A stretch of DNA of 41,265 bases from Sphingorhabdus sp. (GTDB lineage: Bacteria; Pseudomonadota; Alphaproteobacteria; Sphingomonadales; Sphingomonadaceae): positions 1-41,265 of the forward strand of contig JALREL010000234.1 in assembly GCA_023262005.1 (NCBI GenBank), in the 5' to 3' direction. The first letter of the stretch is position 1. Every line of letters begins with the position of its first letter. A model generated the notes under the pieces. It was not told where the DNA came from and searched no databases. It was given only the letters and a program-made list of their open reading frames with translations. Positions 26,233-35,397 of this stretch are shown piece after piece. The translations under genes were made by a program, and so were the position numbers.

Positions 26233-26915
26233 CGAAATTCACTTTTGGCGGCAATCGCTCTGGCCGAAGCACAACTGGCAAGGAAAGGGTCAAAACCGCC
26301 AAGCGGCGCAGTCCGCAATCGGCGCGCTGGCTCGAACGGCAACTCAACGATCCTTATGTAAAGCGCGCGCAGAGCGAGGGCTATCGCAGCCGAGCGGCGT
26401 ATAAGCTGGTCGAACTGGACGAGAAATTCCATTTCCTTAAAGGCAAGAAGGCCGTCATCGACCTTGGCATTGCGCCTGGTGGCTGGGCGCAGGTCGTTCG
26501 ACGCAGGCTGCCAAAGGCGAAGATTTCCGGTATTGATCTCCTCCCGGTGGATCCCATCGAAGGCGTGACGCTGTTCGAAATGGATTTCATGGACGATCGA
26601 GCCCCTGACTTGCTGGTGGAGGCGCTAGGGCAAGCGCCTGACCTTATCATCTCAGACATGGCGGCCAACACCGTCGGTCACAAACAAACCGATCACCTGC
26701 GCACAATGGGGCTGGTGGAGGCTGCGGCGCATTTTGCCGTTGAGATGCTGCAGCCGGGTGGTGATTTTGTCGCAAAGGTTTTTGCCGGCGGAACCGACCC
26801 TGAATTGCTCAATCTGCTCAAATCAAATTTCGCTACCGTGAAGCATGCAAAGCCGCCGGCAAGTCGCAAGGGTTCAGTCGAATGGTATGTGGTGGCGCAA
26901 GGTAAAAAGGGCTGA
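26229..26915 (+). CDS. rlmE: 23S rRNA (uridine-2'-O-)-methyltransferase RlmE
   Basis: 228 aa. The start ATG at 26229 overlaps the ppx stop. The N-terminal 30 residues are basic. The FtsJ/RlmE domain shows SRAAYKLVELDEKF with the catalytic Lys, the SAM-binding motif VIDLGIAPGGWAQV, DFMDD, LIISDMAANTVGHKQTDHLR with catalytic Asp, FVAKVFAGG with Lys and SVEWYVVAQG with Glu, so the K-D-K-E tetrad is complete. It methylates U2552 of 23S rRNA during 50S assembly. The ppx-rlmE pairing recurs in alphaproteobacteria. The stop codon forms part of a terminator stem-loop shared with dsbA. Confidence 0.92.
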   Translation: MTKFTFGGNRSGRSTTGKERVKTAKRRSPQSARWLERQLNDPYVKRAQSEGYRSRAAYKLVELDEKFHFLKGKKAVIDLGIAPGGWAQVVRRRLPKAKISGIDLLPVDPIEGVTLFEMDFMDDRAPDLLVEALGQAPDLIISDMAANTVGHKQTDHLRTMGLVEAAAHFAVEMLQPGGDFVAKVFAGGTDPELLNLLKSNFATVKHAKPPASRKGSVEWYVVAQGKKG

Positions 26916-26928
26916 ATCAGCCCTTTTT
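26904..26928. terminator. bidirectional terminator carrying both stop codons of rlmE and the dsbA-like gene
   Basis: Perfect arms AAAAAGGGC (26904-26912) and GCCCTTTTT (26920-26928) flank a loop TGAATCA. The loop contains the rlmE stop TGA (26913-26915) and, on the other strand, the dsbA stop TGA (26919-26917). It should terminate transcription in both directions. Confidence 0.82.
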
Positions 26929-27729
26929 GCGCGCCCGGTCCACCGCCGCCTTCAGCGCATCATAACCCAAGGCACCTTCGAGCATTTGATCGCCGATGAT
27001 GAAGGTGGGAGTGCCTGAAAAGCCGATTTGCTGCATCATCGAAAGATTACGTTCAATCTCCGCATTCACTTCCTCCGATGCCGCATCCTTGGCGGCACGC
27101 GCCATGTCGAGTCCGGCACGGCGTGCGGCTGCAGTAATGGTCTGCTCATTGGCAGGACCCGCAGCAAACATGGCATCATGGAATGCCTTGTGCTTACCCT
27201 GCTTGGCCGCAGCCAAGGCCCAGCGGGCAGCGTCGCGGCTGGTGGGCGAAAGGATCGGCAATTCGCGATAGACGATGCGAACGTCCTTTTCGCTTGCCAT
27301 CAAACGGTTGAGATCGGCCACGCTGGAACGACAGAAGCCGCAGTTATAGTCGGTGAATTCGACCACTGTGATGCTGCCTTTGGGATTGCCACCGACCGCT
27401 CCCGGGAATGGCGTGGTCAACGCGTTGCCTGCCGAACCCATCCGCTTGGCCATTTCCCGCTTTTGGAGGATTTCAACGGCTTCGGTGATGATTTCCGGAT
27501 TTTCGAGAATATAGGCGCGAACGATGGCTTCGGTTGCGGCACGCTCTGTCTTGCTGATGCCCGCCGCAGAAATCGCTTTTTCAGCGTCGGCAGCAGCATA
27601 GGCTGCTTTGTCTCCGCGTTCGACCTCTTCCTTGTCCGTAAAGAAATATAATCCCGCGCCTAGCAGCATCAAGGCGGCGATTAAGGCAAATATCAGGGGA
27701 AGGCGGGCGTTCGTCTGTGACTGATCCAT
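26917..27729 (-). CDS. DsbA/ScsC-type thiol:disulfide interchange protein
   Basis: 270 aa. An N-terminal membrane anchor or signal (PLIFALIAALMLLGAGLYFF, residues 11-30) is followed by a helical segment (residues 45-100) typical of the oligomerising N-domain of ScsC-like proteins. A thioredoxin-fold domain then shows VVEFTDYNCGFCRSSV with active-site Cys130-Gly-Phe-Cys133, and the cis-Pro loop GFSGTPTFIIG. It catalyses disulfide formation or isomerisation in the periplasm. No DsbB/DsbD partner is nearby. It is convergent with rlmE and the two stop codons are separated by one base. Confidence 0.88.
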   Translation of the reverse strand: MDQSQTNARLPLIFALIAALMLLGAGLYFFTDKEEVERGDKAAYAAADAEKAISAAGISKTERAATEAIVRAYILENPEIITEAVEILQKREMAKRMGSAGNALTTPFPGAVGGNPKGSITVVEFTDYNCGFCRSSVADLNRLMASEKDVRIVYRELPILSPTSRDAARWALAAAKQGKHKAFHDAMFAAGPANEQTITAAARRAGLDMARAAKDAASEEVNAEIERNLSMMQQIGFSGTPTFIIGDQMLEGALGYDALKAAVDRARKKG

Positions 27730-27778
27730 TTTTGCGGCGTAGCGTGTTTGTCAGTTTCGGGCCAGAGGATTAACCCCG

Positions 27779-29167
27779 TTAGCGCTTTCGCTTTTCCAGT
27801 TTCTGCACCTGGGCTTCGGCCACCAATTTCACATCCTGCGCCCTGATCCAGTCTTGCGAATATTCGGGTAACCCTGCCATGGCTGTTGCGGCATTGGGCA
27901 GGGCAAGCTGCGGAGCGCCCTCCATCAAATAGCGTTCTGCACTGGCGAGCGCCGCACGCGGCTCGTCACCCAACGCCTGATAGACAACGCCAAGCTGGTA
28001 CCATGCGAACGGATTATTGTTGTCCTTCGCCACTGCAGCTTTCAGAACTCGCTCAGCCTCCGCCAGATTGGCTTTGTCCTCCGTTGCGATTAACGCATGC
28101 CCAAAAACCGCCGCGATCAGTGGCTGGTTTCCGGTTATGTCGACCGCCTTACGCAGCGACGCCAGGGCTTCATCTGGCTTTCCCGATTCAAGCAGGATCT
28201 GCCCATGCAATTCTAGGAAATAGGGGTCGTTGGGATTCTTCGCGACGAGGCTGTTCGCCTCCGCCATCGCTTTTTCTGGATAGGCGGCTTTGTGCCACGC
28301 GTAAGCGCGGGCGTAATGCCCTGCTATGGATTTGTCGGTTTCGGGATAGTCGCGCAGTGTTGCATTCGGATCGGCGATATAGCCTTGCAGCTTCGCCTTC
28401 ACGCGCTTGAAATCCGCTTCCCATTTGGGGTTCAGGGGTGCGTTCCACGCTGGATCGGCCTTGTAAGTGTCTTCCAGCACCGTAATGCGTTCGCCCGAAA
28501 GCGGGTGGGTGCGGTCATAACTGTCAACCTGGGGGATACCGAGACGGAATTCGTAATTTTGCAGCTTTTTGAAGAAGTTGATAGAACCACGACCTGAGAT
28601 GCCCGCCGCCGAGAGGTAGCGCGCGCCTGATGCATCGGCGACGCTTTCCTGCACGCGACTGAAGGCAAGGAATTTGCCCAGCGCTGCCTGTTGGCCAGCT
28701 GCCATTATGCCCATACCGGCTTCTCCGGCACCAGCAGCGATGGCGGCTGCAGCGAGTATCAGGCTCGCGATGGAGATCGAGCCAGCTTTTTCCAACCCTT
28801 CGCTGTAGCGGATGACATGGCCACCCTCGATATGGCCAAGTTCGTGCGCGATGACGCCTTGAACCTCATTTGCTGTGGATGCGGCGTGTATCAGTCCGCT
28901 GTGAAGATAAACCGTTTGGCCGCCCGCGACGAACGCGTTGATCGATTTGTCGTTGATCAGGACGATATCGACATTTGACGGATTTAGGCCTGAAGCACGT
29001 ATCAGCGGTTCGGAGATTTCATCGAAAAAGGCTTCAGTTTCGGCATCGCGCAATATCGATTGGGCATGCGCTGGCTGGATGCAAAGTGTGAATGCAGCCA
29101 ATGCTGCTGCCATTTTCGACAGGAATTTAAACAATTGCTCACCCTGAAACATGCTCATGCGATGCAT
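27779..29167 (-). CDS. M48 family metalloprotease with TPR repeats (BepA-like)
   Basis: 462 aa. The N-terminus holds a Sec signal peptide (hydrophobic core MAAALAAFTLCIQ, cleavage after AHA at about residue 35). The zinc motif HELGH is at residues 108-112, with the third ligand Glu174 in ESVADASG. A C-terminal TPR array starts around residue 280 and includes PNDPYFLELHGQILLESGKPDEALASL and NPFAWYQLGVVYQALGD. This domain order is that of BepA/YfgC, a periplasmic protease-chaperone for outer-membrane protein and LPS-transport assembly. The exact start is unsure: ATGs at 29167, 29158 and 29152 are all in frame. Confidence 0.88.
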   Translation of the reverse strand: MHRMSMFQGEQLFKFLSKMAAALAAFTLCIQPAHAQSILRDAETEAFFDEISEPLIRASGLNPSNVDIVLINDKSINAFVAGGQTVYLHSGLIHAASTANEVQGVIAHELGHIEGGHVIRYSEGLEKAGSISIASLILAAAAIAAGAGEAGMGIMAAGQQAALGKFLAFSRVQESVADASGARYLSAAGISGRGSINFFKKLQNYEFRLGIPQVDSYDRTHPLSGERITVLEDTYKADPAWNAPLNPKWEADFKRVKAKLQGYIADPNATLRDYPETDKSIAGHYARAYAWHKAAYPEKAMAEANSLVAKNPNDPYFLELHGQILLESGKPDEALASLRKAVDITGNQPLIAAVFGHALIATEDKANLAEAERVLKAAVAKDNNNPFAWYQLGVVYQALGDEPRAALASAERYLMEGAPQLALPNAATAMAGLPEYSQDWIRAQDVKLVAEAQVQKLEKRKR

Positions 29168-29248
29168 CGATCCAAATGAATGGGTGATGAAGCCGGAACC
29201 AGCCCGACCCGATCGGTCTGCATGATCGATCGGGTCAGGATTGGTAAC

Positions 29249-31813
29249 TTAGCCAAAAGTGCGTTGCCACCATCCGCGACGTGGACCGTCGCCTGACGGG
29301 TCTTCATCCCCCGCGTCGGTGCTTGCATCTTCTTGGGTTTCGGTTTTTTTGCTGCTGCGGCGCGGCTTTTTTGCCGGAGCTGGCGCTACTTCGTCCGCGC
29401 TTTCAGCGGCATCGTCCGCTTTCGCTTTGGGTTTGCGACGGGACTTTGGCTTTTCCTCTGCGGGTGCTTCGGCCGGCTCCACGATTTCGGCAGCGACTTC
29501 GACCTCTGCGGTTTTAGCCTTGCGGCTCGCGCGCTTGGGCTTTGCAGGTGCGGCTTCAGTCTGTTCGGCTTCGGCTGCAATAACAGGCTCGCTTTCGGTC
29601 GCTGTCTCGGCCTCTGCCGGAGCGTCGGTTTCAGCCGTTTTGCGGCGACCACCACGTGCACGACGGGGTTTGCGAGCCGGTTCGGCATCAGTAGCAGCTT
29701 CATCGTCGCCGGCAGCAGCTTCTGAGCTTGTTTCTGCAGCTTCGTTTTCTGCGTTCTCTTCTGATGGCGAACCTTGATCTTCACGATCCCGATTGCGACC
29801 GCCCCGGCGACCACGCCGACGGCGCTTGCGGCGTCCGTTACGGTCTTCACGCGCATTTTCTTCCGAACGCTCTTCGGCTTCTTCGACTTCAGCTTCGTCT
29901 TCTACATCCTCGAAATCGTCATCATCGTCCAAGTCGACAATCGGCTCCGGGATCGCCGGGCGCTCGGGGCGAGGACCGCTTGCCGTCACTGTCATCTTCG
30001 CGCCTTCGGTTTCGCCATTGGGCAAAACTTCGACACGAACATGGTATCGGTCTTCGATCTCAGCAAGCTCTGCGCGCTTGTTGTTTAGGATGTAGATGGT
30101 GGCTTCCTGGCTCGCTTGCAGCGAAATCTGGCTGCCATGGCCGCGCGCAGCTTCTTCTTCGATCAGGCGCAAGGCCGAAAGTGCCGAAGATGATGCGGTA
30201 CGGACGAGACCAGTACCTTCGCAATGCGGGCAAACACGGGTGGATGCTTCGAGCACACCGGTACGTAGGCGTTGGCGGCTCATTTCCATCAGGCCAAAGC
30301 TGGAAATCCGGCCTACCTGGATGCGCGCGCGGTCGTTCTTCAGCGCTTCCTTCATCGCCCGCTCAACCTTGCGGGCGTTCGAATGGTGATCCATGTCAAT
30401 GAAGTCGATGACTACCAGGCCTGCCATGTCGCGCAAGCGCAACTGGCGGGCAATTTCGCGGGCTGCTTCGAGGTTCGTACTGAGCGCAGTTTGCTCGATG
30501 CCATGTTCCTTGGTCGAACGGCCCGAGTTGATATCAATCGAAACCAGCGCTTCGGTCGGGTTAATAACGATGTAACCGCCTGATTTCAGCTGCACGACCG
30601 GATTGTACATCGCGTTCAACTGGTCTTCGACGCCATAGCGCTGGAACAGAGAAACCGGGTCGGAATAATGCTGCACCCGCTTCGCATGGCTGGGCATCAG
30701 CAGCTTCATGAAATCCTTGGCTGCCTTATATCCTTCGGCACCTTCAACGAGCACGTCGTCGATATCCTTGTTGTAGATATCGCGGATAGCGCGCTTCACG
30801 AGATCGCTATCCGAATGGATCAGCATCGGCGCGCTGCCCTTCAACGTGCGCTCACGAATTTCGTCCCACAAACGAGCGAGATAATCGAAGTCGCGCTTGA
30901 TTTCGGGTTTGGTGCGGGCAAGGCCAGCTGTGCGGATGATGCAACCCATCGTCGAGGGAAGCTTAAGGTCGGAAATGATGGATTTGAGACGCTTGCGATC
31001 CGACGCGCTTGAAATCTTTCGGCTGATCCCGCCACCATGGCTGGTGTTGGGCATCAACACGCAATAACGACCTGCAAGGCTGAGATAGGTGGTCAGCGCA
31101 GCGCCCTTGTTGCCCCGTTCTTCCTTGACGACCTGGACCAAGAGCACCTGGCGCCGATGGATAACGTCCTGGATTTTGTAGCGACGGCGCAAGTTGAGGC
31201 GCTTTGCGCGCATCTCATCGCTTGCTTTGGGAGCATTGGACTTGCCACCACGTCCACGCCGACGGCGACCGCGGCGGTCATTGCGGTTTTCCTCTTCTTC
31301 ATCTGAAGAGGTTTCGCGCTCACCATCGTCCTCGGTATTGTCATCACCATTGGCTTCGAGGTCAGGCTCTTCGCCCTCGCTTATGTCGATGGTGTCGATG
31401 CGATCATCGCTTTCGACTTCGATGAAATCGGGGTCTTCTTCGTCATGCGCTTCGGAGCGCATGATGCCTGAGGGTTCGTCTTCCTCAGCTTCTTCCTGCT
31501 CGCGCAGTTTCGCTTCTTCGGCAGCCGCAGCGGCTTCTTCAGCCAGCAGGCGTTCGCGATCCTCTTTCGGGATCTGGTAATAATCCGGGTGGATTTCGCT
31601 GAACGCAAGGAAACCGTGCCGATTGCCACCATAATCGACGAACGCCGCTTGCAGCGACGGCTCTACGCGGGTGACCTTGGCTAGATAAATATTGCCTTTG
31701 AGTTGCTTATGTTCTGCAGACTCAAAGTCGAATTCCTCAATCGTGTTCCCTTTTACGACGGCAACGCGGGTTTCCTCCCGGTGGCGCGCGTCGATTAGCA
31801 TGCGCGTTTTCAT
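29249..31813 (-). CDS. rne: ribonuclease E/G (Rne)
   Basis: 854 aa from ATG 31813, preceded by GGAGAAAT. The S1 domain (NIYLAKVTRVEPSLQAAFVDYG...GFLAF) is interrupted by a long acidic insertion (about residues 80-190), as in other alphaproteobacterial RNase E. The catalytic core follows with NPTEALVSIDINSGRST, VVIDFIDMDHHSNARKVE and the zinc-link VCPHCEGTG (Cys528, Cys531). The C-terminal ~250 residues are low-complexity, alternating Glu/Ala-rich and Arg/Lys-rich blocks (RRKRRRRGRRGGRNR), which should bind RNA and degradosome partners. It initiates mRNA decay and processes rRNA and tRNA at the inner membrane. A 407-bp gene-free region precedes it. Confidence 0.94.
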   Translation of the reverse strand: MKTRMLIDARHREETRVAVVKGNTIEEFDFESAEHKQLKGNIYLAKVTRVEPSLQAAFVDYGGNRHGFLAFSEIHPDYYQIPKEDRERLLAEEAAAAAEEAKLREQEEAEEDEPSGIMRSEAHDEEDPDFIEVESDDRIDTIDISEGEEPDLEANGDDNTEDDGERETSSDEEEENRNDRRGRRRRGRGGKSNAPKASDEMRAKRLNLRRRYKIQDVIHRRQVLLVQVVKEERGNKGAALTTYLSLAGRYCVLMPNTSHGGGISRKISSASDRKRLKSIISDLKLPSTMGCIIRTAGLARTKPEIKRDFDYLARLWDEIRERTLKGSAPMLIHSDSDLVKRAIRDIYNKDIDDVLVEGAEGYKAAKDFMKLLMPSHAKRVQHYSDPVSLFQRYGVEDQLNAMYNPVVQLKSGGYIVINPTEALVSIDINSGRSTKEHGIEQTALSTNLEAAREIARQLRLRDMAGLVVIDFIDMDHHSNARKVERAMKEALKNDRARIQVGRISSFGLMEMSRQRLRTGVLEASTRVCPHCEGTGLVRTASSSALSALRLIEEEAARGHGSQISLQASQEATIYILNNKRAELAEIEDRYHVRVEVLPNGETEGAKMTVTASGPRPERPAIPEPIVDLDDDDDFEDVEDEAEVEEAEERSEENAREDRNGRRKRRRRGRRGGRNRDREDQGSPSEENAENEAAETSSEAAAGDDEAATDAEPARKPRRARGGRRKTAETDAPAEAETATESEPVIAAEAEQTEAAPAKPKRASRKAKTAEVEVAAEIVEPAEAPAEEKPKSRRKPKAKADDAAESADEVAPAPAKKPRRSSKKTETQEDASTDAGDEDPSGDGPRRGWWQRTFG

Positions 31814-32220
31814 TATAATTTCTCCGCGCCTCCCATTGCTCTGCATCTAGCGAGCTGCGGGGGGCGATATTTGCTGAAAGATGTCCGGCGCCGGTCGCAA
31901 ATGGGGAAGCCCCAAATGCAACATAGCTGGCCGGGAAATGTACGAATGTGTCTGCTGCAAGGGCACCGCGGGCGCAATTCGCGCGGGCGTAATTTCCTGC
32001 CAACGCACCGGGCCCATTCGGGACGGTGGAAGGGGAAATTTCATGCCACATGCAACATCAACCTGTTTTATGCCGAAAAGTCAGTTGGTTCGGCGTCTTG
32101 GGGGTCGTATCCAGTAAAGAATAACAGACCGTGAACGACTGCTAGCACCCCGCTTACGCAGGGGCAAGTGGCGGTATCGAAAAATTCCCTCGACCCAAGG
32201 TCCAAATTTGCGCAAAAGTC
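31814..32220. other. gene-free divergent region between rne and the amidase gene
   Basis: About 407 bp holding the leader and promoters of both divergent genes. Small frames here have no ribosome-binding site or recognisable product. I see only short self-complementary patches: GGGGAAGCCCC at 31901-31911 and CCGGCGCCGG at 31881-31890. No promoter could be fixed with confidence. RNase E mRNAs in enterobacteria have long autoregulatory 5' leaders; whether that holds here is untested. Confidence 0.5.
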
Positions 32221-33144
32221 ATGTGCATGTTGTTGGGCGCTTTCATTGCGATATCTATTGCTATCACGCCGCCATCATCCGCAGGCGCAATGGCCTCGAG
32301 CCCTGCATTCCAGAATTTCGCCGGATCATTCCTGTCCCAGATTTGGGAATGGTTTCGGCAAGAACCGCGTAAGAGCCGGTACCAGGTTTCCGGGGAGATA
32401 GGAAAAGGGGACCAGAGAGGCTTACCGCAAATTGCCGGCCCTGCAGATGCGAGGCTGCCCTTGATCGTAATCGATGCAGGGCATGGCGGGCATGATCCAG
32501 GGGCGATCAATCCGGTATCGGGTACCCGCGAAAAGGATGTGACGCTAGGGCTGGCGCGCGCCATCCGCGCTGAATTGGTTGAAACTGGCAGGGTTCGGGT
32601 AGCGCTGACGCGCGACGTTGATCGATATCTGGTTTTGCAGGATCGTTACGAAATCGCCCGCAAACTGAAGGCCAGTCTCTTTATCTCGATCCATGCCGAT
32701 GCCGCCGAAAACACCGAGGCCAGGGGAGGGACGGTCTACACGCTTTCGGAAGTAGCCTCAGACCGCGAGGCGCAACGCCTGGCAGCCCGTGAGAACCGCG
32801 CCGATATCATCAATGGCGTTAATCTCGGTGGTGAGGATAAGGAAGTCTCCTCCATATTGATCGATTTGACCCAACGCGAAACGATGGGTGTTGCGGCCAG
32901 TTTCGCAAAATTGCTGATCCGCGAAGCTCAGCCCAAAATGATTCTGCGCGAAAAGCCGCACAAATTTGCTTCCTTCATCGTTCTGAAAGCGCCGGATATG
33001 CCATCCGTGCTTTTCGAGACCGGGTATATCAGCAATGTCGATGACGCGGATTTCCTGTCGTCGGCCGAAGGCCAGCAAAAAGTAGCGCGTGCAGTTACCA
33101 GCGCAGTCCAGGCGCATTTCGCCCGCCGGTTGGCGCGCAATTGA
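32221..33144 (+). CDS. N-acetylmuramoyl-L-alanine amidase (AmiC type, Amidase_3)
   Basis: 307 aa. A hydrophobic N-terminus (residues 3-24) acts as an export signal and a linker of about 50 residues follows. The Amidase_3 catalytic domain shows IVIDAGHGGHDPGA with His88, TREKDVTL with Glu104, SIHADAA with His158 and VLFETGYISN with Glu266, so all zinc-site residues are present. It cleaves the amide between MurNAc and the stem peptide during septal peptidoglycan splitting. No AMIN domain is seen. The ATG at 32221 has no clear ribosome-binding site; ATG 32227 is an alternative. dnaX starts 48 bp downstream. Confidence 0.9.
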   Translation: MCMLLGAFIAISIAITPPSSAGAMASSPAFQNFAGSFLSQIWEWFRQEPRKSRYQVSGEIGKGDQRGLPQIAGPADARLPLIVIDAGHGGHDPGAINPVSGTREKDVTLGLARAIRAELVETGRVRVALTRDVDRYLVLQDRYEIARKLKASLFISIHADAAENTEARGGTVYTLSEVASDREAQRLAARENRADIINGVNLGGEDKEVSSILIDLTQRETMGVAASFAKLLIREAQPKMILREKPHKFASFIVLKAPDMPSVLFETGYISNVDDADFLSSAEGQQKVARAVTSAVQAHFARRLARN

Positions 33145-33192
33145 CAGCGAAATAGCTTCGACAAAATATCTGCGCGCGCCTATCTGTTGAAC

Positions 33193-34950
33193 ATGGACGA
33201 TTCACTGCCATCTGGACTTGAACAACCCGCATTGGACGGTCGCGATCCGGATATGCCCGATGATGCGCTTGGACTTGGCTTGCCAGAAATGCCGAAGGCG
33301 GTGGCGGCATCACCTTATCGCGTGTTGGCACGTAAATATCGTCCGCAGAATTTTGCCGAACTGATCGGCCAAGATGCGATGGTGCAGACACTCGGCAACG
33401 CAATCAAGCGTGGTCGCCTTGCCCACGCGTTTCTGATGACTGGCGTGCGCGGAGTCGGCAAGACATCGACCGCGCGACTGATTGCGAAGGCGCTGAACTG
33501 CATTGGTCCAGACGGGCAGGGCGGCCCAACCATCGATCCTTGCGGTGTTTGCGAACCGTGCCGCGCGATTGCCGAAGGTCGGCATATCGACGTGATAGAG
33601 ATGGACGCGGCGAGCCACACCGGCGTCGACGATGTCCGCGAGATTATCGAGGCGGTCCGCTATGCAGCCGTGTCTGCACGCTACAAAATCTACATTATCG
33701 ACGAAGTTCACATGCTGTCGAAAAATGCCTTCAATGCGTTGCTGAAAACGCTTGAAGAGCCGCCAGCGCACGTGAAATTCCTGTTCGCAACGACCGAAGT
33801 GAACAAGGTTCCGATTACAGTGCTGTCGCGCTGCCAACGGTTCGACCTGAAGCGCATACCTGCCGAATTGCTCGCCGAACATTTCTCGGAAATCTGCAAG
33901 AAAGAGGGCGTGGACGCCGAAGCCGAAGCCTTGCGCCTCGTTGCGCAGGCAGCCGAAGGTTCGGTGCGTGACGGGCTGTCGATCCTCGATCAGGCGATTG
34001 CCCATGCGGACCTTGCAGCCGACGACAGCGGCAGCGAAGCTCGAGTCGAGGCAGCACAGGTTCGCACCATGCTGGGTCTATCGGATCGTGCGGCCGTGCG
34101 GCGTCTGTTCGGCCTGTTGCTCGAAGGCGAGGCGCAGGCAGTATTGGATGAAGCGCGCAACCAATATCAACTGGGCGTTGAGCCGGCTGCAACCTTGGCC
34201 GGATTGCTGCGCGAAGTGCATTTGGTGACGCTGTCCAAAATCGGCAGCCCATCGGACGCTGCTTTGCCGGAAGAAGCCCGTGCGCAAATCGATGAGTGGG
34301 CAGGGCGGTTGTCCTTCCCGATGCTTCACCGGTTGTGGCAATTGCTGCTGAAAGGGCATGACGAAGTGCGTCAGGCCAGCCTGCCGCTCGAATGCTGCGA
34401 CATGGCGTTACTGCGTGTATTGCATGGGGCTGCGATGCCCGATCCCGGTGAACTCGCCCGGATGTTGCAGCAAGGACCCGTGCCGACCGCAGCCAGTAAT
34501 CCGACGCCCGCTCCACAAGCACCTCAGTCTTCACCGGCGATGGCGTCTAGCTATCCTGCTGATTTCAAATCGCTGGTTGAGGCGCTTGACCAAGGGGGCC
34601 ATCCCAATGTGGCTGCCACGCTCCATGATGTCGTGCGCTTGGTTCGCTATGCGCCGCCCAGACTGGAATTCCAATTGGGCGGTGCTGTACACCAAGGATT
34701 TGCTGCCGACCTGAACGATGCGCTGTTCCGCTTGACCGGTACTCGATGGGAACTTGCCGAAACGCCTGGAGAGGCTCAGCCCAGCCTGTATGAGCAGGAA
34801 GAGGCGGCACGCGCCGCACAAGATAGTGAAATTCTCGAATCGCCGCTCGTAAAGGCGGCACTTGCAGCCTTCCCGGAGGCCGAGGTGCATGTCGACGGAC
34901 GGACGATTCATTCTCCCCACGAAGCAGAAGTTCGGAGCCTTAGAGCATGA
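33193..34950 (+). CDS. dnaX: DNA polymerase III subunit gamma/tau
   Basis: 585 aa from ATG 33193 (an in-frame TTG lies 6 nt upstream). The clamp-loader AAA+ domain has YRVLARKYRPQNFAELIGQD, Walker A TGVRGVGKTSTAR, a four-cysteine zinc module starting CIGPDGQGGPTIDPCGVCEPC, the DEVHML Walker B and sensor region, and LEEPPAHVKFLFATTE. A C-terminal tau-type region follows, with a Pro/Ala-rich linker at about residues 430-455. I found no A-rich slippery heptamer of the E. coli kind, so a short gamma form by frameshift is not supported. It overlaps ybaB by 4 bp. Confidence 0.94.
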   Translation: MDDSLPSGLEQPALDGRDPDMPDDALGLGLPEMPKAVAASPYRVLARKYRPQNFAELIGQDAMVQTLGNAIKRGRLAHAFLMTGVRGVGKTSTARLIAKALNCIGPDGQGGPTIDPCGVCEPCRAIAEGRHIDVIEMDAASHTGVDDVREIIEAVRYAAVSARYKIYIIDEVHMLSKNAFNALLKTLEEPPAHVKFLFATTEVNKVPITVLSRCQRFDLKRIPAELLAEHFSEICKKEGVDAEAEALRLVAQAAEGSVRDGLSILDQAIAHADLAADDSGSEARVEAAQVRTMLGLSDRAAVRRLFGLLLEGEAQAVLDEARNQYQLGVEPAATLAGLLREVHLVTLSKIGSPSDAALPEEARAQIDEWAGRLSFPMLHRLWQLLLKGHDEVRQASLPLECCDMALLRVLHGAAMPDPGELARMLQQGPVPTAASNPTPAPQAPQSSPAMASSYPADFKSLVEALDQGGHPNVAATLHDVVRLVRYAPPRLEFQLGGAVHQGFAADLNDALFRLTGTRWELAETPGEAQPSLYEQEEAARAAQDSEILESPLVKAALAAFPEAEVHVDGRTIHSPHEAEVRSLRA

Positions 34951-35282
34951 AAAGCATCGAAGAGATGATGAAAGCGGCGCAGGAAGCCGCGCAAACCATC
35001 CAGAAGCAGATGGAAGAAGCGCAAGGAAAGCTCGATTCCATCGAAGTCGAAGGCGTATCTGGCGGTGGTCTCGTCAAGGTGCGGGCGAGTGCCAAAGGCC
35101 GTATCATTTCGTTGTCGATCGACGACAGCCTGATTGTTCCTGCCGATAAGCAAATGCTGGAGGATTTGGTCGTTGCGGCATTCAATGATGCGCGCGAGAA
35201 AGCCGACGCTGCAAGCAACAGCGAAATGGGCAAGATGACCAGCGGATTGCCGCTGCCTCCGGGCTTCAAGCTGCCGTTCTGA
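34947..35282 (+). CDS. YbaB/EbfC family nucleoid-associated protein
   Basis: 111 aa, the usual family size. The N-terminal helix MKSIEEMMKAAQEAAQTIQKQMEEAQGKL, a beta core (VEGVSGGGLVKVRASAKGRIISLSIDDSL), a second helix (LEDLVVAAFNDAREKADAA) and the tail MGKMTSGLPLPPGFKLPF are typical. It is a small dimeric DNA-binding protein. The ATG overlaps the dnaX stop (ATGA), a near-universal gene pairing. The usual third member, recR, is not next; lon follows instead. Confidence 0.93.
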   Translation: MKSIEEMMKAAQEAAQTIQKQMEEAQGKLDSIEVEGVSGGGLVKVRASAKGRIISLSIDDSLIVPADKQMLEDLVVAAFNDAREKADAASNSEMGKMTSGLPLPPGFKLPF

Positions 35283-35325
35283 GGCGCTTTTCCCCAGCTT
35301 TTCATGCCATTTCACCGCTATGCCG

Positions 35326-35353
35326 TTGAATGGCAGAAAATCGCGCTCATATT
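35326..35353 (+). promoter_or_regulatory. candidate lon promoter
   Basis: TTGAAT (35326-35331) and CATATT (35348-35353) are separated by 16 bp, 45 bp upstream of the lon ATG. The same bases (GTTGAAT, 14 bp, CTCATATT) also resemble a heat-shock sigma-32 element, which would fit lon. Sequence alone does not decide between them. Confidence 0.4.
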
Positions 35354-35397
35354 AATGCCAAGTTTGCGTGCCGCCAATCGGCACGGTTGGAGTGAAT

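Noticed and set aside
29386-30402. several overlapping open frames opposite and out of frame to the 3' part of rne
   Set aside because: Low-complexity Ala/Glu/Arg codons leave all frames open; only the RNase E frame has domain motifs.
34320-34400. programmed frameshift site in dnaX
   Set aside because: The only A-rich stretch (CTGAAAGGG) is not a slippery heptamer of the known type.
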